From assembly GCA_035296565.1 (NCBI GenBank), contig DATHAQ010000066.1, forward strand, positions 1 to 33,587: a DNA stretch of 33,587 bases, read 5' to 3'. This DNA is from JACCZR01 sp035296565 (GTDB taxonomy: Bacteria; Actinomycetota; Thermoleophilia; Solirubrobacterales; Thermoleophilaceae). Below, piece after piece: positions 30,247 through 33,587 of the stretch (positions are counted from its first letter, which is position 1; every line of letters starts with the position of its first letter). The translations under genes were made by a program, and so were the position numbers. Under the pieces are notes generated by a model. It had not been told where the DNA came from. It was given only the letters and a program-made list of their open reading frames with translations, and made no database searches.

Positions 30247-32538
30247 ATGGCCAAGGCCACGAAGGCGTTCGAGCACGAGCACGTGGGCCAGGTCGCGTCC
30301 GACTCCGCGGCCGTCGATCACGCTGGGCTGAGCGACGACCAGCAGATGTTGCTCGGCGATCTGTTCGCCGTGGTCGAGGAGCACACCGGCGAGGTCGGCC
30401 GCTCGCTCGGCCGCGAGCTGGTCGAGAAGGCCTTCGTCTTCGCATGCGACCGCCACGCCGACCAGCGCCGGGTCAGCGGCGAGGACTTCATCGTGCACCC
30501 CGTCGGCGTGGCCAAGATCTGCGCCGGCATGCGGCTGGACACGTCGACGCTCTGCGCCGCCCTGCTGCACGACACCGTCGAGGACACGTCTGCGTCTCTA
30601 GCTGAGGTCGAGGCTGAGTTCGGCGAGGAGATCGCCGGACTGGTCGACGGCGTCACCAAGCTGAGCGGCGTCACCTTCCAGAGCCGCGACGACCGCCAGG
30701 CCGAGAACTACCGCAAGATGCTGGTCGCGATGGCCCGGGACATCCGGGTGATCCTGATCAAGCTCGCCGACCGGCTGCACAACATGCGCACGCTGGGCTC
30801 GATGCCCAAGCAGAAGCGCCAGGAGAAGGCGCGCGAGACGCTCGACATCTTCGCGCCGCTGGCCCACAGGCTGGGCATCCACGCGATCAAGTGGGAGCTC
30901 GAGGACCTGGCCTTCGCGACGTTGCATCCGCGCAAGTACGACGAGATCAAGGGCCTGGTCAGCCAGCAGCGCGCCGAGCGCGAGGAGTACGTCACCCGCG
31001 CGGGCGCCTACCTGGGCAAGGAGCTCGAGGCCGTCGGCATCAGCGCCGACATCTCGGGCCGCGCGAAGCACTTCTACTCCATCTACTCGAAGATGACCAA
31101 GAAGGGCCGCGAGTTCAACGAGATCTACGACCTGACGGCCATGCGCGTGCGCGTCGACTCCGTCAAGGACTGTTACGGGGCCATCGGGATCATCCACTCG
31201 CTGTGGAAGCCGCTGCCCGGCCGCTTCAAGGACTGGGTCGCGATGCCCAAGTTCAACCTCTACCAGGCGCTGCACACCACGGTGATCGGGCCCGAGGGGC
31301 GGCCGCTGGAGATCCAGATCCGCACTCACGAGATGCACGAGACGGCCGAGTACGGCGTCGCTGCCCACTGGCTCTATAAGGAGGACCCGAGCAAGCCCGG
31401 CGACGACAAGGTCGAGTGGCTCAAGCAGCTGGTCGACTGGCAGCAGGACGTCTCGGACCCGCAGGAGTTCGCCGAGACCCTGAAGGCCGACCTGTTCGAG
31501 GACGAGGTCTTCGTCTTCACGCCGAAGGGCGAGGTGAAGTCGCTAGCGGCAGGCGCCACCCCCCTGGACTTCGCCTACGAGATCCACACCGACGTGGGCC
31601 ACCGTTGCGTCGGGGCCAAGGTCAACGGGAAGATAGTGCCGCTGCACTACGAGCTCGCCTCGGGCGACATCGTCGAGGTCCTCACCTCCAAGCAGGAGCG
31701 CGGGCCCTCCCGCGACTGGCTCTCGCTGGCCAAGACCACGCGCGCCCAGTCGAAGATCCGCGCCTGGTTCAAGCGCGAGCGCCGTGAGGACTCCGAGCGG
31801 GTCGGTCGCGAGACGCTGCAGGACAGCCTGCGCCGCCAGGGCCTGCCGCCCCAGAAGATCGCCGGCTCGCCGCTGCTAGCGGACGTGATCCGCGAGATGG
31901 GCTTCAGGAAGGCCGACGACTTCTACATAGCGCTGGGACAGGGGAAGATCTCGGCGAAGGTCGCGACCAACAAGATCATGCAGCGCCTCAAGCAGGGCGA
32001 GTCCGCCGTAGAGCCGCAGGGGGCGGGCGCCGAGCTGCTGGAGCGCCGCGAGTCCTCGCCCAAGAAGACCGCCGCCTCGTCGGCCTACGGGATCAAGGTC
32101 AAGGGCATCGACGACGTGATGCTGCGGCTGGCCAAGTGCTGCCGGCCGGTCCCGGGCGACCCGATCGTCGGCTACATCTCGCTGGGCAAGGGCATCACGA
32201 TCCACCACGAGGAGTGCCCGAACGCGAAGGCGCTGAAGAAGAACCCCGAGCGCTTCGCCGACGTCGCCTGGGACGGCGATGAGGGCGCCAGCTCCTCCTT
32301 CCGCGTCGAGATCGAGATCGACGGCTGGGACCGCCACCGCCTGCTCGAGGACCTGTCGCGGACCTTCGCCGAGACCGGCATCAACATCCTCGAGGCACGC
32401 TGCACGACGGTGCACCCGATGGTCAAGAACCGCTTCGTGGTCGAGGTGGGGGACACCGCTGCGCTGAAGTCCTGCATCCACAGGCTGCGCAACATCGACT
32501 CGGTGTTCGACGCGTATCGGGTGACGCCGACCGGGTAG
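30247..32538 (+). CDS. rel: Bifunctional (p)ppGpp synthetase/hydrolase (Rel/SpoT family)
   Basis: 763 residues from ATG 30247; the frame upstream to 30094 is antisense to the divergent gene. Rel makes and degrades (p)ppGpp in the stringent response. The hydrolase HD domain is intact (HPVGVAKI, then LLHDTVEDT with H108, D109, E112 and D113), so hydrolysis is expected. The synthetase domain has GRAKHFYSIYSKM (about 271), IYDLTAMRVRVDS (about 297), the G-loop region and LYQALHTTVIGPEGRPLEIQ (about 340). The TGS domain begins near 418 (VFVFTPKGEVKSLAAGATPL), a zinc-finger/helical part has LAKCCRPVPGD, and the ACT/RRM domain is near 682-763. It is a long-form single Rel, as usual in actinobacteria. 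Confidence 0.97.
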   Translation: MAKATKAFEHEHVGQVASDSAAVDHAGLSDDQQMLLGDLFAVVEEHTGEVGRSLGRELVEKAFVFACDRHADQRRVSGEDFIVHPVGVAKICAGMRLDTSTLCAALLHDTVEDTSASLAEVEAEFGEEIAGLVDGVTKLSGVTFQSRDDRQAENYRKMLVAMARDIRVILIKLADRLHNMRTLGSMPKQKRQEKARETLDIFAPLAHRLGIHAIKWELEDLAFATLHPRKYDEIKGLVSQQRAEREEYVTRAGAYLGKELEAVGISADISGRAKHFYSIYSKMTKKGREFNEIYDLTAMRVRVDSVKDCYGAIGIIHSLWKPLPGRFKDWVAMPKFNLYQALHTTVIGPEGRPLEIQIRTHEMHETAEYGVAAHWLYKEDPSKPGDDKVEWLKQLVDWQQDVSDPQEFAETLKADLFEDEVFVFTPKGEVKSLAAGATPLDFAYEIHTDVGHRCVGAKVNGKIVPLHYELASGDIVEVLTSKQERGPSRDWLSLAKTTRAQSKIRAWFKRERREDSERVGRETLQDSLRRQGLPPQKIAGSPLLADVIREMGFRKADDFYIALGQGKISAKVATNKIMQRLKQGESAVEPQGAGAELLERRESSPKKTAASSAYGIKVKGIDDVMLRLAKCCRPVPGDPIVGYISLGKGITIHHEECPNAKALKKNPERFADVAWDGDEGASSSFRVEIEIDGWDRHRLLEDLSRTFAETGINILEARCTTVHPMVKNRFVVEVGDTAALKSCIHRLRNIDSVFDAYRVTPTG

Positions 32539-32673
32539 GGGAACCGGGAGGGCTCGTTAGTCGGTGTGGCGGTGGGCTTGGAGCATCCAGGTGGGCCCGG
32601 CGAGGCCGAGGATCAGCAAGGTCACAGGGTGTCCATCGCCAAGCCGAGTCGGATCAAGCGGCCGCCGGCGAGC

Positions 32674-33573
32674 TCACCCGTACAGAGCGTCGTGATCGGT
32701 GGAGTGAGCCGCACGAGGCTGGGATCCGCGCCGCTCGACCGCGGCCAGCAACGAGGGCGCCACCGCGTCCGCCTCACCGCGTGGGCTTGCCAGCATGATC
32801 GGCTCGTGTTCCAGCGCTCGGCTGATGGCACGCATGGCTTCCTCGGTCCTGTGCTGTCCGGGCACCGCGTGGGAGAGCAGCGCCGTCACCCCTTCCCCGC
32901 GCGAGAGGTGCCTCGGGCGCCATTCGGCTTCAGGGCTGTACGTCGTGACCACGACGGCGTCGATCGGAAGTGGATCGGGACTCGAGATCGCGGCTCGAAC
33001 GTGGCCGTGAGCGTTCGTCTCTGGCTGAGCCTGGGCGGGCAGTGAGAGGGGTCGCGCGTACGGGTGGAGACGTCCCCGCTCGTCGAGTAAGGCGTACTGG
33101 TCGGAGTAGTAGACACAGCCGGCACGGACGAGGGCGGCGACCAACGTCGTCTTGCCGGAGAGGGCCTTGCCGGGGAGGAGAAGGGCGCGGCCGTTGCGGG
33201 CGACCGCGCCCGCCTCGATGAAGATGTGCTCAGGAGCGTGTAGGCCCAAGCAGCTTTGCACGTGGGTGTCGAGCAGTCCGAGCGCGAGCTCCAGGTCCAC
33301 CTTGCTGGCCACATAGGACCCGGAGTCGAGCGGTTGCGCGGCCACACCATTTCGAACGTCGTATCGCACGGTGACCATGGTGCCCTCGTCGGTGCCGACG
33401 CTGAAGTGGTGCTCCACGTCGCCGAGACCGCATGGCCGCGAGTGAGGGGGGACCAGCTCGTCCAGCCGCGACCAGACGCGAGGGTCGTTCGTGCCCACCC
33501 CGATCCGCACGCCGAATGCCTCGAAGGCGGTCTCGTGCCCCTCCGACCACGTGCTCGAGACCGCCCCAGCCAC
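32674..33573 (-). CDS. HprK-like P-loop protein (HPr kinase homologue)
   Basis: 299 residues from GTG 33573; the start lies 14 bases from the window edge, so a longer N-terminus cannot be excluded. Residues 1-115 form an N-terminal domain of mixed alpha/beta type; the P-loop LLLPGKALSGKTTLVAALVR (131-150, Walker A G135-T142) is followed by YYSDQYALLDERGRLHPYAR (155-174), the SDxxALL..HPY pattern of HprK-related proteins. Such homologues occur outside sugar-phosphotransferase regulation, for instance in lasso-peptide and glycan clusters, where they may phosphorylate a peptide or protein. The neighbouring genes beyond the edge are needed to decide. The 135 bases between it and the convergent rel 3' end hold no clear gene or terminator. 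Confidence 0.8.
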   Translation of the reverse strand: MAGAVSSTWSEGHETAFEAFGVRIGVGTNDPRVWSRLDELVPPHSRPCGLGDVEHHFSVGTDEGTMVTVRYDVRNGVAAQPLDSGSYVASKVDLELALGLLDTHVQSCLGLHAPEHIFIEAGAVARNGRALLLPGKALSGKTTLVAALVRAGCVYYSDQYALLDERGRLHPYARPLSLPAQAQPETNAHGHVRAAISSPDPLPIDAVVVTTYSPEAEWRPRHLSRGEGVTALLSHAVPGQHRTEEAMRAISRALEHEPIMLASPRGEADAVAPSLLAAVERRGSQPRAAHSTDHDALYG

Positions 33574-33587
33574 GCTGTGCCCTAGGG

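Noticed and set aside
32539..32673. Possible 22-codon minus-strand gene VTLLILGLAGPTWMLQAHRH after the HprK-like stop
   Set aside because: It is too short to judge, continues in the frame of the upstream gene past its stop, and has no convincing ribosome binding site.
1..33587. CRISPR arrays, rRNA genes, complete tRNAs and intact insertion sequences
   Set aside because: No regularly spaced repeats, rRNA-like stretches, full cloverleafs or transposase genes were seen.

Overview
The window is GC-rich (roughly 70% by eye) and gene-dense, with many GTG starts and 1-4 base start/stop overlaps. Gene content (tandem SnoaL-like proteins beginning MSQENVEVVRR, pdxS-pdxT, an M29 aminopeptidase, yebC, ruvCAB, a single-chain SecDF, recJ, a long RelA/SpoT synthetase and several TolB-like or low-complexity exported proteins) suggests an actinobacterium of the class Thermoleophilia, probably Solirubrobacterales. 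This is inferred from gene style; there is no rRNA or other marker to confirm it.

Left part (1-5.8 kb) is accessory and eroded. It holds three tandem SnoaL-like genes (one cut by the window edge), a frameshifted small gene, a divergent pair of unknown genes around a perfect SOS-box-like palindrome, the last ~40 codons of a tyrosine recombinase, a secreted TolB-like propeller protein, short tandem repeats and the 3' half of a tRNA(CAU) followed by its hairpin. That combination looks like the right end of an old element integrated in a tRNA gene. Then come a small membrane protein, an exported polysaccharide deacetylase and a frameshifted DUF2294 gene.

5.9-9.1 kb is the most interesting part: a two-gene unit coding for an Ala/Asp-rich protein of 248 residues and a polytopic M50-type zinc metalloprotease. 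The first protein has a double-glycine leader-like start, an internal duplication and no Lys or Arg after residue 24. The protease has a PqqD-like N-terminal domain and a C-terminal domain with two CxxC pairs. I read it as a candidate peptide maturation/export pair. It is followed by surface-glycan genes (9.4-12.7 kb): an undecaprenyl-phosphate sugar transferase, a glucose-1-phosphate cytidylyltransferase and a glycosyltransferase that seems to start at CTG.

12.7-32.5 kb is mostly housekeeping: an RpiR-type regulator; pdxS-pdxT-M29 peptidase-yebC as one overlapping unit; a secreted GH1 glycosidase on the opposite strand, placed between yebC and ruvC; ruvC-ruvA-ruvB; a zinc-ribbon/PAS-like gene coupled to secDF; a small membrane protein; recJ; cysC; a convergent NAD-sugar epimerase sharing a CTAG stop with cysC; an exported low-complexity protein with a sigma-region-4-like segment; and rel. 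The right edge holds an HprK-like P-loop protein on the minus strand. Many operon-head genes have a TANNNT-like hexamer exactly 6-8 bases before the start codon and no Shine-Dalgarno sequence, the signature of leaderless transcripts.
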